Shown: positions 46,788-58,300 of the stretch, piece by piece
How positions within the stretch are numbered: position 1 is the first letter of the stretch
Layout of the letters: each line of letters starts with the position of its first letter
Assembly: GCA_013397455.1 (NCBI GenBank)
Contig: VYZB01001131.1
Coordinates: forward strand, 5,025-69,024
DNA: 64,000 nucleotides
Direction of reading: 5' to 3'
Origin: Crotophaga sulcirostris
Taxonomy: Eukaryota > Chordata > Aves > Cuculiformes > Crotophagidae
Made by a program: the position numbers and the translations under genes
The notes under the pieces: generated by a model
Told to the model about the DNA's origin: nothing
The model's input: the letters and a program-made list of their open reading frames with translations, nothing else
Database searches by the model: none

Positions 46788-47062
46788 TCATCGAATCATG
46801 GAATCATTAAGGTTGAAAAAGACCTCTAAGCTCATCCAGTCCAACCATCAGCCCAACCCCACCGTGCTGATTAAACCATGTCCCAAAGTGCCACATCTAC
46901 ATGCTTTTTGAACCCCTCCAGGGATGGATATTCCACTACTGCACAGCGCAGCCTCTGCCAGGGCTTCGCTACTCTTTCAATTCACCACTTCATTCCAGGA
47001 GCTGCAGAGAGCGATGAGGTCTACCTTCAGCCTCCTCTTCTCCAGGTATTTTAAACCACCCA
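46788..47062 (-). mobile_element. CR1 LINE 3' end with internal deletion
   Basis: 'catcgaatcatggaatcatt' is followed by 'aggttgaaaaagacctctaa', 'gtgccacatctacatgcttt' and 'ttccaggagctgcagagagc'. The segment between the 'actctttcaattcacc' and 'aggagctgcagag' words is shortened. Confidence 0.9.
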
Positions 47063-47587
47063 GCCAGGCCCTGGGAGATCCAGCTGCTGAAGCAGGAGGT
47101 GGATTTCATGATATATTCTGCATCTGCACCTTGTACTGGAGAGCCACAGAGGACAAAGTTTTGCAATAGCAGGAGGAAGAATGAGCTGAGCTCACAGATG
47201 TTTTCTACACAAAGCTTTGGGGAGCTTGTGATTCCTCTCAGTGCTTTCAGTTTACTCCTTATGACAAAATGCAGGAGAAGGAGAGATGCTCTGTAGGAGG
47301 AGGCTGGGCAAGAGCCTGATTGCCAGGGGTGTTGCAGGGGTTTCAGCCCATCCATAATCCTCTTTCCCCATAGTAAGGCAATGAATTTGTGTGCTCAGAG
47401 CCCAGAGCTACTGATCTGGTCCCTGCCTGGGGGATGGGGAATGGGGAAGGGATGGGAAGGAAGTCCCTTTCCCCTGCAGCCCCAACACACTGTGATGTCC
47501 CACTGGGTCAGTCCCCACTTCAAATGCCTTTAGGCACAAAATAGATATTTTCTAACTGAAACACAGAGCTCATGTGGAAAGACATGG
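47063..47587. other. Unique sequence
   Basis: Nothing recognised. Confidence 0.35.
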
Positions 47588-47795
47588 ATGTTAGACATAA
47601 GGAAGAAATTCTTCACTATGAAGGTAGGGGGGCATTGATAGATTGCCCAGAGAAATTGTGGCTGCCCCATCCCTGGAGGTGTTCAAGGTCAGGTTGAACG
47701 GGACTGTAAGAACCCTGATCCAGTGGGGTTGGAACTGGATGATCTTTAAGGTCCCTTCCAACCCAAACCATTCCAGGATTCTATGATTCTATAAA
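47588..47795 (+). mobile_element. CR1 LINE 3' end
   Basis: 'agacataaggaagaaattct', 'ccatccctggaggtgttcaa' and 'aaggtcccttccaacccaaa', with the tail 'ccaggattctatgattctat'. Confidence 0.93.
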
Positions 47796-49396
47796 AGCAG
47801 TTGTTTTCACCTGCAGCAGGTGTGTGAAGACTCCCTGGATGTAATTCCTCACCCAATTGCACACAGGAAAGGGAATCGGATGCTCATGCTATGTCTGGGC
47901 TGATTAATAGCTCTGGCAAGGAGCAGCTGAGTTTGGGAAGTGTGTAATGGTGCATTCTGTGCCATGAGAGCCTCAGAGGACTGGCCATCCATGAATGGGA
48001 GGGTTGGATTGACCACCTGTGCAGGCAGAGATGTGCAAGCATTGCCAGCTCCTTCTGCCCACCCTGGGGCTCTCCTGTGGGCAGGTGCTGGGGCACATCC
48101 TGCACCCAACATGCAGATCCTTTGTGGCTCTCTGTGTCCTCGAGCAAAGGGTGAAGGGTTGGCCAGCTGGAGAGGAAGCACGGCACATCTTCATCTTATT
48201 TAGCAGCAGGTTTTAATAATCATAATCTCTGGTGCAATCAGATAGCAGGAGGGGAACGCCCACAGCAGAAGCAGGGGTGGGGAGCTGGAAGCACTGAGGT
48301 AGGAGGTGGGGTGAGATGGGGAGGATGCTCCCAAAAAAAGACAGCAGGCAGAAACCAGCAAATTTAACCAAGCCCAGTAATTCCACCCAAAACAACCCCA
48401 GAAGTGGAGACTGGGGCCTGTTGCTGCCCTAGAGCAGCTCCTCTTGTGGCACAGGTAGTGTTTGCGGGCTAAGTGAGCTGTCCCCATCCCTGGTGGCTAT
48501 GCCTGGGCATCTTCTGGCACCTCCATCCCTCTCCATGGACAGCAGCAGGGAAATTGGACACTCCTGCAACTCAGCCTGTCTGTACTGACAGCAGCTGTTG
48601 CCATGAAGCATCACAAATAAAGAGACATTTGGAGAACACACAAGAGGCAGAGCCCTGCCTGCAGAGCCAGGAGTTTCAGTGCTGAGGTCATTTCTGCTGT
48701 CCCAGCCCCAACACATCCAAGACCCATGCTGGGAGAGCAGGGACAGAGAGAGGGAGGGGTGGTGGGTGCACCCAGCTGCGCCCCGTCCCAAAGCAGGAGA
48801 GAAAGGGAGAACGGAGGAGAATGGATCAGAGCTGAGAACGATATTTGTCCACCTGAAAAAGCCACGAGTCACCTGTACCCCAGATACTGGTCCCCCATCC
48901 CAGAGAGACGATAGCAGAGGGTTGGATGAAGGAAGCAGCTCTCATCCGGAGCATCCAAAGGAGCCAGGGAGGGGAGATGTCACAGCAGACAAAACCAGGT
49001 CTCAGTCATGGAAGGATGTATCGATGAAAGGAGGAGGTTACAGGTTCAGAATGAGCAAAAAGAGGGATTTCTCAGTGTGTAGTTGTACCATGACACATCT
49101 TGGCACAGATACTGCGGATGCTGAGAGTTCGTGTTCGTGTAAGGGGGAGTGGAGGAGTTCAGGAAGGGGTTTTTTATTCTTGCTCCTGGAAGCCATCCCT
49201 AGCTGGAGCAGTCTGTGCCCTGGGAGAGCCCATCTGTGTGGTGGTGGGGCCACACAGCTCTGTGACCACCTGCCTTGGGTTGCTTTTGGAGAATGACATT
49301 GCTCTGTGCTATTCCAGGGAGCAGCCCAGCCCAGAGCTGCCCAGGCAGCCCCAGGTGCTTCGGACAAAGAAGTCACAGTACCGAGGAAACACACTG
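47796..49396. other. Unique sequence
   Basis: A 205-codon plus-strand frame at 48679-49296 starts from a non-ATG codon and has no recognised domain. Minus-strand ORFs at 48429-48872 overlap it. No repeat was recognised. Confidence 0.4.
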
Positions 49397-49400
49397 ACAT

Positions 49401-49864
49401 TGTGATAAATAACAGAAAGTCGTTTTGCTGACCATGAAGGAGTGAACCAGAAGGATGAGCTCACTGCTCTGAGCTTGGGAACCTCCTGTTTAGCAATAAA
49501 GATAATGGTACAGGTCCAGAGACACCTGGTCTGACAAGAAAAGACACAGTATTATCCCAAGCAAGGACATGTACCACTAACAATGTTTATGTTTAGATTG
49601 TATCAGCTAATTTGTAACCAAGTCGCTTGAAACTGCCTGAAGTAAGCTAAATACCAACCTTATCTGGAAACCATCACAGAGGCCTCTCTGAAAGGTTGTA
49701 ACAAGACCCCAAGAAAGAATAAAAAGGACTGTTTTAACCACTAAGATTTGTGAGCCTTGGGAGCGGTGACTCCCCGGCCACCCAGCGCTGCTTTTGCTTT
49801 CCTATCTTAATAAATACTTACTGAACTCGATTGGGACTCTATTTGCCTTTATTCAACTATAACA
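49401..49864 (+). mobile_element. Retroviral solo LTR with 4-bp duplication
   Basis: The LTR starts TGTGATAAATAACAG and ends TTCAACTATAACA. It has a GAATAAAAAGG TATA-like box near 49716, the CACCCAGCGCTG motif at about 49779-49790 and CTTAATAAATACTTAC as polyadenylation signal. The 4-bp duplication ACAT (49397-49400 and 49865-49868) flanks it. Four bases is usual for gammaretrovirus-like (class I) elements. Length is 464 bp, and no internal genes remain. Confidence 0.85.
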
Positions 49865-49868
49865 ACAT

Positions 49869-50218
49869 CAAGCATGAAGGAGGCTTCCAGGGGCTTTCTC
49901 TGGTTCAAATGTTCCTGGAAATGAATAATTGCTTCCTCTGGGAGCCCCCCTGCCCTGGGAATAGGCACACCAGCCTTGGTCTCAAAAAAGCAGCAAGAAG
50001 ACAATCTGACTCATTACGGCTCTACACTGTCCCCTAAGCAGGGCAGGAAACCAGAGCCATTGCTGGGTGACACAGATCTGGCCAGTCCTGGCCTAACTCT
50101 GCTGCATAATTTACGCTAAAGCCCTATCCCCACAGAGCAGGATCTATCACACAGTCTGACCCTTTCTCAACTGGGCTGTGTCCCTTTCCATATGCCTTTG
50201 CGATGCACAAGGGAGATG
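49869..50218. other. Spacer between two LTRs
   Basis: About 350 bp of unique sequence. It shows no retroviral coding sequence, so the two LTRs are independent insertions of different families. Confidence 0.5.
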
Positions 50219-50223
50219 TAACC

Positions 50224-50751
50224 TGTAATAGATTAATAGAAGCGTTGCTTCAGTCAGATTGTGGTAGTTGAAATCAATAGGCGGTCGTGAAGAATGTAAG
50301 TTTCCGAATTCCCAGTTTAGGGGGAAGGAGACAGGGATTTACACAGGCTGTGTAAAGGATGGGATTTAGCAAGATGTAAATCAAGAGGAGATAAGGAGGC
50401 CCGTGTGGACGATGGAATTTAGCAAAGCTGTTAAAGAAAGAAGACACAGGAAAAAAGAAAGGGGGTTTTGTCAAATGTTCAATACTTGAGGAAGGCTGCC
50501 TGCCCTCCTCCTGCAACCGCCCCAGAAGACCCTCCAGGTGGTGATATGCATGTATGGGAGAGGGGGGGTAACAAATGTAAATGAATTACGGGAACTTAGT
50601 TGAATATGTGTAAGTATCCTAAATAAATGTACTCACAGTGTGCATAAGGGAGGGTTCCATATTCTTATGCACCCAGCGCTGTAAATAAATTTATTTGCTT
50701 CTAAGACTTTGTCCTCTCTAAAATTGTATCTGTGAGCCAGCATTTCTCACA
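50224..50751 (+). mobile_element. Retroviral solo LTR with 5-bp duplication
   Basis: TGTAATAGATTAATAG at the start and CAGCATTTCTCACA at the end form TG/CA termini. TAACC lies on both sides (50219-50223 and 50752-50756). It has two AATAAA signals (in CCTAAATAAATGTACTC and GTAAATAAATTTATTTGC) with GCACCCAGCGCTG between them. The sister copy is at 58301-58893. Confidence 0.87.
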
Positions 50752-50756
50752 TAACC

Positions 50757-51888
50757 TTTTCCAGGATTTATTGTTTACAGTCAGAGGTGCTAATTCTGTG
50801 CACAGCGAGAGGGATCCAGCAAGAAAATCCCTGCAGAGGCCTCTGAGACAGTCATTGCCCAGGCTGGGTCCCTGCTTGCTTCTCAGGCTCAGTGTTGTGT
50901 CTAAGCGATCTCACCAGGAGAGGAAAACCGGTGTGCTGGGATGCTGGTGTGGCTCAGACTTATTGAAGGGAGGGGAAGAACGGTTGGAATGTGAACAGCA
51001 CAACACTTACGGAAATGCTTGTGGGAGGCAGATACACTGATAGCCCTGCTTGGGGAAACTGAGGCAGGGGGCTGAGGCAGATGAGTTCCTTAGAAAGAGG
51101 CAATACTGAATCCATAGTTAAAGACTGGAGATCTTGTCTCATTATCAGAAAAAGCTGCAAGGCAAAGGAGTCCCACCAGTCATATCCATAGTCCTATGAA
51201 AATCCCTTTCTATCCAGCCATCACATACCTTCCTCCTCCTCTTTCTGATTAAAAGGCCCCTCTGGGCTGGGTTAACAAGAAGGTGGTCTGTGTGCACAGG
51301 GAAGGGCTGGAGCCCCACGTGTGAAGCTGTCCCCAACACAGGAACCTGCATCCATGGCGTCAGAGATCCTAAAGATGCACTTGAACCTTGCCAGGTTGAG
51401 GCCATATTTTTTGTGTGTGTTTGGGGATTTTGCCTAATTTTTTGCCTTTTACTAATTTCTCACCTGCCTTGCCCTCCCTGGACAGTGCTTGTCCCCAGTG
51501 CACTGGGAGTATTCAGAGCAATGATGATTTCCTGATGTCCTTGTCACTAGTAACCACCACCTTTTCCCAGGCAGGAGCACAGTTGCTGGAGAACAGGGAG
51601 AGCATGGCAGGGCTCCAAGTGGCAGGGAAAGATGACAAGTAATGCCATGGAGACCCTAAATGTCACCCTTGCCACATTACATGGGAAGAGCACAAAGAAC
51701 AGACATGTATTAAAAAAAAGCCACAAAATGAATGCAAAATTCTGGCAATTGGCACAGAACGCAACACACAGTGAGGCCACCCACAACCTGTGCTCTCATG
51801 TCAGCCCACAGTCCAGCCATGCACCCTGTATCTATTTGTCAGCACAGAAAGGAAACCCAAGGAAATGAGAAAATAATGAGGGTAATAA
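50757..51888. other. Unique sequence
   Basis: It holds the weak exon candidate at 51229-51266 and another splice-bounded 34-bp segment (51013-51046, minus) that is too short to judge. Confidence 0.4.
51229..51266 (-). CDS. Weak candidate 38-bp exon
   Basis: The minus-strand acceptor CACCTTCTTGTTAACCCAG and the strong donor GAGGAAG|GTATGTG bound 38 bp. Two frames are open (RGLLIRKRRRK-like or PEGPFNQKEEE-like), so coding frame cannot be decided. It is very short; the splice signals are the only support. Confidence 0.22.
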
Positions 51889-52388
51889 TATAGAATCATA
51901 GAATCATGGGATCATTAAGATTGGAAAAGACCTCTAAGATCATTCTGCCCAACCATCAGCCCAACCCCACTGGGCCTTCTAAACCATGTCCCCAAGTGCA
52001 AAGGCCACACTCTTTCTGAACCCCTCCAGAGACGGAGACTCCACCACTGCCCTGGGCAGCCTCTGCCAGTGCTTCACCACTCTGTCAGTAAAGAAATTTT
52101 TCCTAATATCCAACTTAAACCCCTGCTTTAGGCAATTTCCTCTCCTCTTATCACTTGCTACTGGGGAGAAGAGACCAGCACCCACCTCACCACAACCTCC
52201 TTTCCAGGAGCTGCAGAGAGCGATAAGGTCTCCCCTCAGCCTCCTCTTCTCCAGGCTAAAGAGCCCTGGGTCCCTCAGCCACTCCCAGAACCCCTGTTCT
52301 CCAGACCCTTCCACAGCTCTGTTCCCTTCTCTGGACATGCTCCAGCCCCTCAAGGTCCCTCTTGTAGTGAGGGCCCCAAAAGGAACTC
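51889..52388 (-). mobile_element. CR1 LINE 3' end, about 500 bp
   Basis: 'atagaatcatagaatcatgg' is followed by 'agattggaaaagacctctaa', 'ctggagaagagaccagcac'-type text, 'ctcagcctcctcttctccag' and 'cccctcaaggtccctcttgt'. Confidence 0.94.
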
Positions 52389-54705
52389 TGTGTGTGTGTG
52401 TGCATGTCAGGGAGCTATGTCACACTTTCAGTAATTTATGCATTATTAAAAGCCTTTATTTGGCATATATGGGGAAAAAAAAACCCTAAGATTATGGAAA
52501 CATAACTCTTATCATGGTGTAATAAGCACATTTGTTCTTCTGCCTGCTGTCTTTCTTCTGGTAAAATCACAACTCTCTCTGCAGAGAGGGGACTTTGAGA
52601 TTACAAAATCACTAGCAATGGCTGGACAAGTCAGTCTGAAAGTGCACTGAGGCCAGACTTTCTCATGAAAGTGTGCAAATGCCACTTGGCTCAGCCAAAG
52701 CATTGATCTCCACATTTGACTGTAGATGGACTTCACAGAGCAGCATGCAGACCTGGGTGGGAGGGTGATACTGAAGTGAGAATATGGAGGTAGGAGAAAA
52801 TATGTTGTTTAGAGGCTGGAAGAGAAAGGTGAGGGACATGGGTATGTTGTAGAGGCCAAGGATCCCATCAGCTATGTGATGCAGACAGTTGAGTCTATAT
52901 TGAGATGTGTTTCAGATAAGAAACCAGATAAAAAAAGAGTTTCAGATACTGCCAGGTAGTACTGGAGATCTGAATTCGTTCTTGCACATCAGCCACCCAA
53001 ACTATCTAATTCCTCTCCCACGTCTTTTCAAACCCCACCAAGATTCAGGAGAACAAACAAAACTTCTGGGAAAAAATAGATACACCACATTTCAGGTATT
53101 GGGGACAAAAAGTTAAACTTTTCTCTATCTTCCTTCAGCTTTCCCCCTCCCAGTAGCAAACCTGGTGTCCTGGAGAGAGTGGTGCTGGGTAGCAGTGGCC
53201 ACTGTGTGCAGTGGTGAGCAGTGGTATCTGTGGCTCCAAGGGGGTTATTCTGCTAAATGGGCAATTAAAAAGCAGATGCTGGAAACCTGGAATGAGAAAC
53301 TCAGAACGGGTTCACCTCTCGAATGCAAAGACGAACAGCAAAATAGCGCCACCCTACCAGAGCCACAACCTGCCCAGTGTCTGCCCTGCACACCCAGTGC
53401 TGCTGTCTTCTTTTAATTGTGGTTAAAAGTGATGCCAGAGTGTTCTGTGTGGTGATGCACATGTGTAAGTGTCTTGTAGCTTTTGGAGGGGTTTGCTGAG
53501 GACTGTCTAGGATTATTTAGTCATGTCCAACTCAGCGTGACTTTTCCTTGCTCAGTGATGCTGAACTGGGGATGCAGACCCACACTGAGCCCCCAGGTAC
53601 CCATCAGGAGATGCTCCAACTTTTTTCCAGCTCTTGGTGGGTGTGGGAGATGCAGAGCCAGGAAAGCTCCAGCACCCTGTGAAAGGGCAGAGGACAGCCT
53701 TTCTAGGGGCTGCTATTTCACCCTCGCTGCCAAGCAAGCACTGGGCAGGACAAGATAAGAGCATCTCCAGGAAACCTGAGTCACCCCCAGCTGTTCAGTG
53801 GGATGGGAGTGCCGGAAATGCATGTCTCTCAATGTATGCTTCAGACAGCCCCCAACACCTCTCCCAGCACATCAAAACAACCTCTTCGTTCGCCAGAGGA
53901 CTGGGAAGTCGAGGGCCATTTTTCCTGTCTGGGACCAGTGTGACCTGTGGTAAACAAACAGTCCCTCCAGGGCGATTTCCTCCCCTCCTCCTTGCAGGAA
54001 ATTCCTCCTCATTTATTCCCTGTAGGGAACATCCCAATGTAAGCCAGCCCACCTCCCTTCTCCCCATTCATGGTTTGGACTTTTCTCTTTGGGGGATAAT
54101 AGTGTCAATCTGGGATTTACAGTCTTTTCTTAGTAGCACCATCTCCAAAGAATGGGTTGGGAGAAGGTCTTGGAGGCTTCAGAAAGACCCCCAGTGCACA
54201 TCAGTATGGAGATGAAGCTTTGTCACTCATGATGGCTGGCATGGCCTTAGTGCTTCCACCCATGGTCATGTCAACTTCTTGTCTTCTCTTGTACATCAAG
54301 GCAAAGTCTGTCTTTTCACCCCACATTTTGGCAGCACCCAGGATAAAAGGCTCCAGCTTAGTCTTTTTGGTGCTGGTCCACCATAACATGCCCACAATGA
54401 CCTTCATCAAAACAAGCTCATGATGACTTTCCACATCATGGAAGTAAGGAACCAGCCAGGTCTTCCCCCAGAGAACCCACAGCAGGGAGCAGAGGCAGGA
54501 CCTTTCTGGGAAAGTAAGGATGTACCCTAGTTTATTGGCATGGCCCTGGGATGTGCTTGTGTTGGTGGGAAGGAGAGATGCAGCAAGGAGATGTACAACT
54601 CTGTCTCAAGTAATTAAATATTAAAAGTAATATTCTATGCTATTTTATTCTAAACAGGCTCCTTGTGAGGCAGTTTGTCTTGCCCCAAGTTGAACATCTC
54701 TAACT
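52389..54705. other. Unique sequence, about 2.3 kb
   Basis: No repeat was recognised. On the minus strand a frame of about 134 codons is open from about 54600 to the TGA at about 54201. Its last 77 codons (from MESHHELVLMKVIVG, with KMWGEKTDFALMYKRRQE) look coding by codon choice, but I recognise no homologue, and frames of this length are expected by chance in 64 kb. Confidence 0.4.
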
Positions 54706-54758
54706 CATAGAACCATGGAATCATTAAGGTTGGAAAAGACCTCTAAGTTAATCCAATC
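54706..54758 (-). mobile_element. CR1 LINE, 3' end of a twice-interrupted copy
   Basis: 'tcatagaaccatggaatcat' is followed by 'taaggttggaaaagacctct'. The CR1 breaks off after 'aagttaatccaatc' and resumes at about 55188. Confidence 0.9.
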
Positions 54759-55187
54759 TGAAACAAAGAAAATAGCCCAACAGCCTGAAATACTGTTAAG
54801 CAGGTTTTCTTTAATTTTGGCTCTGGAGAAGCACTGGGGATGTTCCTTCATAACTGCCTCTGAAGAATGCCTGTAGGTCTCCTTATTATTTACACTAAAT
54901 ACATACAGATTCACTACAGTTCCCCGAAATCATTTAGCCATTTAACCGTTCTCCTCCTATTCCTGGAAACAATTACATACTATCTTGTGTCTGGTTTACA
55001 ACACAACAGTACCCCCTTATTGTCCATTTAAACCAATTCTGGCTATTCCAGGTGGTCCTTTGTTTTCTTTCACAGGTGTCTGATCGGTGATTTCCTTATC
55101 TTTAGCTGGTAGCAGTGGAGTAAGTGATCCTTGATGTTATCATTACCTAAGATTAACATGTAAAGTTGAAGTTAAAATCCCCTTGTC
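54759..55187. mobile_element. Unidentified insertion inside CR1, about 430 bp
   Basis: Non-CR1 sequence splits the CR1 between 'atccaatc' and 'agtccaaccatctgccc'. On the plus strand its ends could be TG (TGAAACAAAGAAAATAG) and CA (CCCCTTGTCTCA), as in an LTR. On the minus strand AATAAGGGGGTACTG resembles a polypurine tract with an LTR start. The target-site duplication is not exact, so the element type is unproven. Confidence 0.55.
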
Positions 55188-55451
55188 TCAAGTCCAACCA
55201 TCTGCCCAACCCCACTGTGCCTATTAAACCATGACCCCAAGTGCCACGGCCACACGTTTTTTGAACCTTTTCAGTTATGACTCCACCACTACCCTTGGCA
55301 GCTTCTGCCAGTGTTTCACCACTCTCTCAGTAAAGATATTTTTCCTAATATCCAATGTGAACCTTCCCTGGCCAACTTGAGGCCATTTCCTCTCATCCTG
55401 TCTCTTGTTACTTGGAAGCAGAGCTCAGCACTCACCTCACCACAACCTCCT
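55188..55451 (-). mobile_element. CR1 LINE, middle part of a twice-interrupted copy
   Basis: 'agtccaaccatctgcccaac', 'ccaagtgccacggccacacg' and 'ctcagcactcacctcaccac' continue the CR1 up to the second insertion. Confidence 0.9.
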
Positions 55452-55855
55452 TCACGTGCAGAAACGAACTCTACACCTCACAGATAGTTATAAACCAGGT
55501 GTGTTTATTGCGACGTTTGGCACAGGTTGGATAATTCCAAAAGCCCTGCACACAGATTCTTTAACGAGCTTGGTATTTAAAGAGTACATCTATACATATT
55601 CATTACATTACTGAAAAGGGGACAAGTTATTACAATTAGTCCCGGGGAAATCATTGATGTGAGCAGTCTTTCTCAACCTTGTTCTTTTAATCTCTTAACT
55701 CTTCTTATCTTGTTGGGTTTACACAATGTCCACCCCATCCCCCGTGCTATGGCTTTCAGTCGTTGTCACCTTATGCATTCCTCTGCCTTCCTCCTTCCTG
55801 TCATTATCTCCCTGTGCATTCCTCCTCTATTTTTAACTAACATTCTACTGTATCA
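55452..55855 (-). mobile_element. Solo LTR inserted in CR1, 4-bp duplication
   Basis: On the minus strand it starts TGATACAGTAGAATGTTAG and ends GTTTCTGCACGTGA, with CGCAATAAACACACCTGG as polyadenylation signal. The plus-strand TCCT at 55448-55451 and 55856-55859 is the target-site duplication, and the CR1 word 'acaacctcctttccagaagc' is restored when the insert is ignored. It is 404 bp, shorter than its relative at 59007-59537, which has extra U3 repeats. Confidence 0.9.
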
Positions 55856-56125
55856 TCCTTTCCAGAAGCTGTAGAGAGCCAAGAGGTCTCCCCTCAGCCT
55901 CCTCTTCACCAGGATAAACAGCCCCAGAGCCCTCAGTCACTCCCAGAACCCCTGTTCTCCAGACCCTTCCCCAGCTCCGTTCCCTTCTCTGGATACACTC
56001 CAGCCCCTCAATGTCCTTCTTGTACTGAGGGGCTAAAAATGAACCTAGAGTTCAAGATGTGGCCTCACCAGTGCTGAGTTCAGGTGGATGATCCCTTCCT
56101 TGCTCCTCCTGGTGCTGTGACTACT
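55856..56125 (-). mobile_element. CR1 LINE, 5' part of a twice-interrupted copy
   Basis: 'tccagaagctgtagagagcc', 'cctcagcctcctcttcacca' and 'gatgtggcctcaccagtgct' complete the CR1, which ends near 56125. Confidence 0.9.
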
Positions 56126-56333
56126 GAGGTCTCCCCCATGGCTGGGTGTATGCACAGATGCTCCTGGGTTGTCCAGAGGGTCAAAATTAGGTGGGCTTGA
56201 CCACCTCTAATGGGTTGTTTTAAACTAAATGATTACATTTTAAATCAGTTAATTCAATCCAGCCACTCCAGTTGTTGATTACAGATGCTGCACAACCACC
56301 AGCAAACATATGTCATGAATCACAATAAATTAG

Positions 56334-56405
56334 CCTTCCCCTTTCTCCTTCCTGTCACCTTATGTATTCCTCCGCTATTCTTAACTGTAACTTTCTACTG
56401 TATCA
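56334..56405 (-). mobile_element. LTR fragment, 5' end only
   Basis: Plus-strand 'cttcctgtcaccttatgtat', then 'ttcttaactgtaactttcta' and 'ctgtatca', matches the 5' end (read on the minus strand) of the LTR at 55452-55855. The rest of the LTR is missing. Confidence 0.75.
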
Positions 56406-58300
56406 GAGATCGTTACTACTTCCCTTTTGCAACTGCCCTGTCCTACGGACTTGCAAGGCTTCAGCCCCTCCTTTTCTTCTGCCCTTTCCTTGAAGGACTG
56501 TGATGCATCTGCCAGCCCTGTGACTGCAGGGCTCAGCCCCTGCTCATTGGACACATTCTTTCATTGCTAAATCACATCTAAAGAAAATAGTTCACGGTGT
56601 CCTGACACACATCCTCAGCGTCTCAGAGGGCTGCAAGCACCAGCCAATGTTTTACTTTTTATTCTGATTGCTACAGGAAAAATGGAATGTCTCACCTCTT
56701 ACCCTGGGAAGAGTCACACAGATGGCTTCCAGGCCCAGCAAAGTTTTAGGACATGGGATAATTCCCAGCTAATGGACATTAGCTTTGCTGCTTCCTCTTG
56801 TGCAATTACAAGATATTTGCAGCTGTAAGTCAGAGGTCCTGTGCACTCAAACCACAAGAGCAGAGCCTGAGCGCTTTGCCAGGAGGGGCCTGAGCTGGAA
56901 TTTCCTTCAAATATATATTTAGACTGGGAGAGACCTGAGATGCTGAGTTCACATCTGGGTCTGAAGGTGCTCCCAGGCTGGGAGGAGGATCCTCAGGAGG
57001 AGGAGGTGGGCTGTGCCTGCACACCACAATAATGCACCCCAGCTGCAGCTTAGGAGATCCCAGTGCCTCCACCTCCTTTGGGTATCACTGAGCCAAAGTT
57101 AAGCAGTCGCTAAAGTTAAAAAATTTATGAAATCCATACCAAATTCATGAGAGCTGCACAGAGCATGGCCATGAAACCCCTCACACTTGGCAGCACCCAG
57201 GGGCTTAGTGGGGAAGGACAAGAGTGAAGCTCATTTGAACAACTGCCTGATGAGAATGGCAGCAACCTCCACCCCTGTTTCCAGGGCTCACAAAAGGTCA
57301 CTCCACTGGGCTGGGGCTGAGCTCATCCTCTGCAGCTGGAGGCTGTTAGACTTCCCTGAGGATCCGCTGAGACTGAGCCTTTGGTTCAAAAATTCACAGC
57401 AGCCACGGCCAAGCAAAAAAATAACTGTGCTGTTGTGGAGAACACACACATGCATGTATGTGTGCAGGTGTATGTATGTGTGCAGGTGTATGTATGTGTG
57501 CAGGTGTATGTGTGTGTGCAGGTGTATGTGTGTGCACACACGTGTGGGTGTATTCACACATGTGAGTGCACATTGACACAGGGAGGATGTGTTGGATGTG
57601 GGGTGCACACCCTGTACCCCAGCAAGGATCCGTGCTGTGATGGTTTTTAGAACCCAATTTTTCCTCTGTGCAGCCATGGGTGACCAACACCAGGTATCTG
57701 GGCATGAGTGTAGCACCAGTGCTGTCTGCTTGAGCTTCCTCATCCCAATGTGTCCAGGGCTGTTGATGTGTCGTTTCATATCTGAGGGTGTCTATCTGTG
57801 GGCACCAGGTATTATGGTTGCCATGAAAGCCAGGAGGAGATGAATAAAGGGGATTTATCAAGTGCTACAAGGGTCTGCACACCACTGGGAAGCTCTTGCC
57901 AGGGAGTTGTTCCCAGAACCCTGACCTGTCTCTCCAAGCCCAGAATGGGCATGTATCCACTGGACGATGTGTACTCCACCTTCCAAACTTCTGCATCCAA
58001 TGCAGAGACATGAACCTATTCCCAAACTGTCTTTCCTTGGGAGCATTTATGGATGAAGTGTGCTCTGTCTGGGTGTGTGGGCAGGGAGTAAGTGCAGGGC
58101 TGAACTGCAGCTGGAGACGGGGAGCCCATCACCATGGCTGGTATTTGGCAACTCCTACTTTGCCACCGTGCACGCATGAGACACAAGCAAACAGCTGGGC
58201 ACCTCTGCTCTCAGCCACCAGTGGCTTTACCCAAACACTGCCTGCAAAGGGGAGTTTCTGAGTTATGAAATCTCCATCTCGACAGGGTGTACATCCCTTC
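56406..58300. other. Unique sequence with a minisatellite
   Basis: No gene was recognised. ORFs at 57187-57576 and 57288-57861 include repeated CMYVCR or HTHIHLHT text that comes from the 18-bp repeat array, not from a real protein. Confidence 0.45.
57453..57540. repeat. 18-bp minisatellite
   Basis: Four to five units of GTATGTATGTGTGCAGGT or close variants, flanked by (CA)n and (TG)n text. The unit length is a multiple of three, so it keeps frames open. Confidence 0.9.

Noticed and set aside
48679..49296. 205-codon plus-strand open frame
   Set aside because: Non-ATG start, no domain, no splice pair, and overlapped by a long antisense frame.
49401..50751. The two neighbouring LTRs as one provirus
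   Set aside because: The LTRs differ in sequence and in duplication length (ACAT versus TAACC), and the 360 bp between them holds no viral genes.
51013..51046. 34-bp minus-strand micro-exon with a GTAAGTG donor
   Set aside because: Too short to judge a reading frame; such site pairs occur by chance.
54201..54600. Possible retrocopy of a conserved gene on the minus strand
   Set aside because: Codon choice looks coding, but no homologue was recognised, and there is no poly-A tail or duplication. Frames of this length are expected several times by chance.
57453..57540. CRISPR-like array
   Set aside because: The units are contiguous without spacers, and the genome is a vertebrate.
57187..57861. 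Cys/Tyr- or His/Thr-repeat proteins
   Set aside because: The repeats come from an 18-bp minisatellite that stays open in every frame. No gene context.
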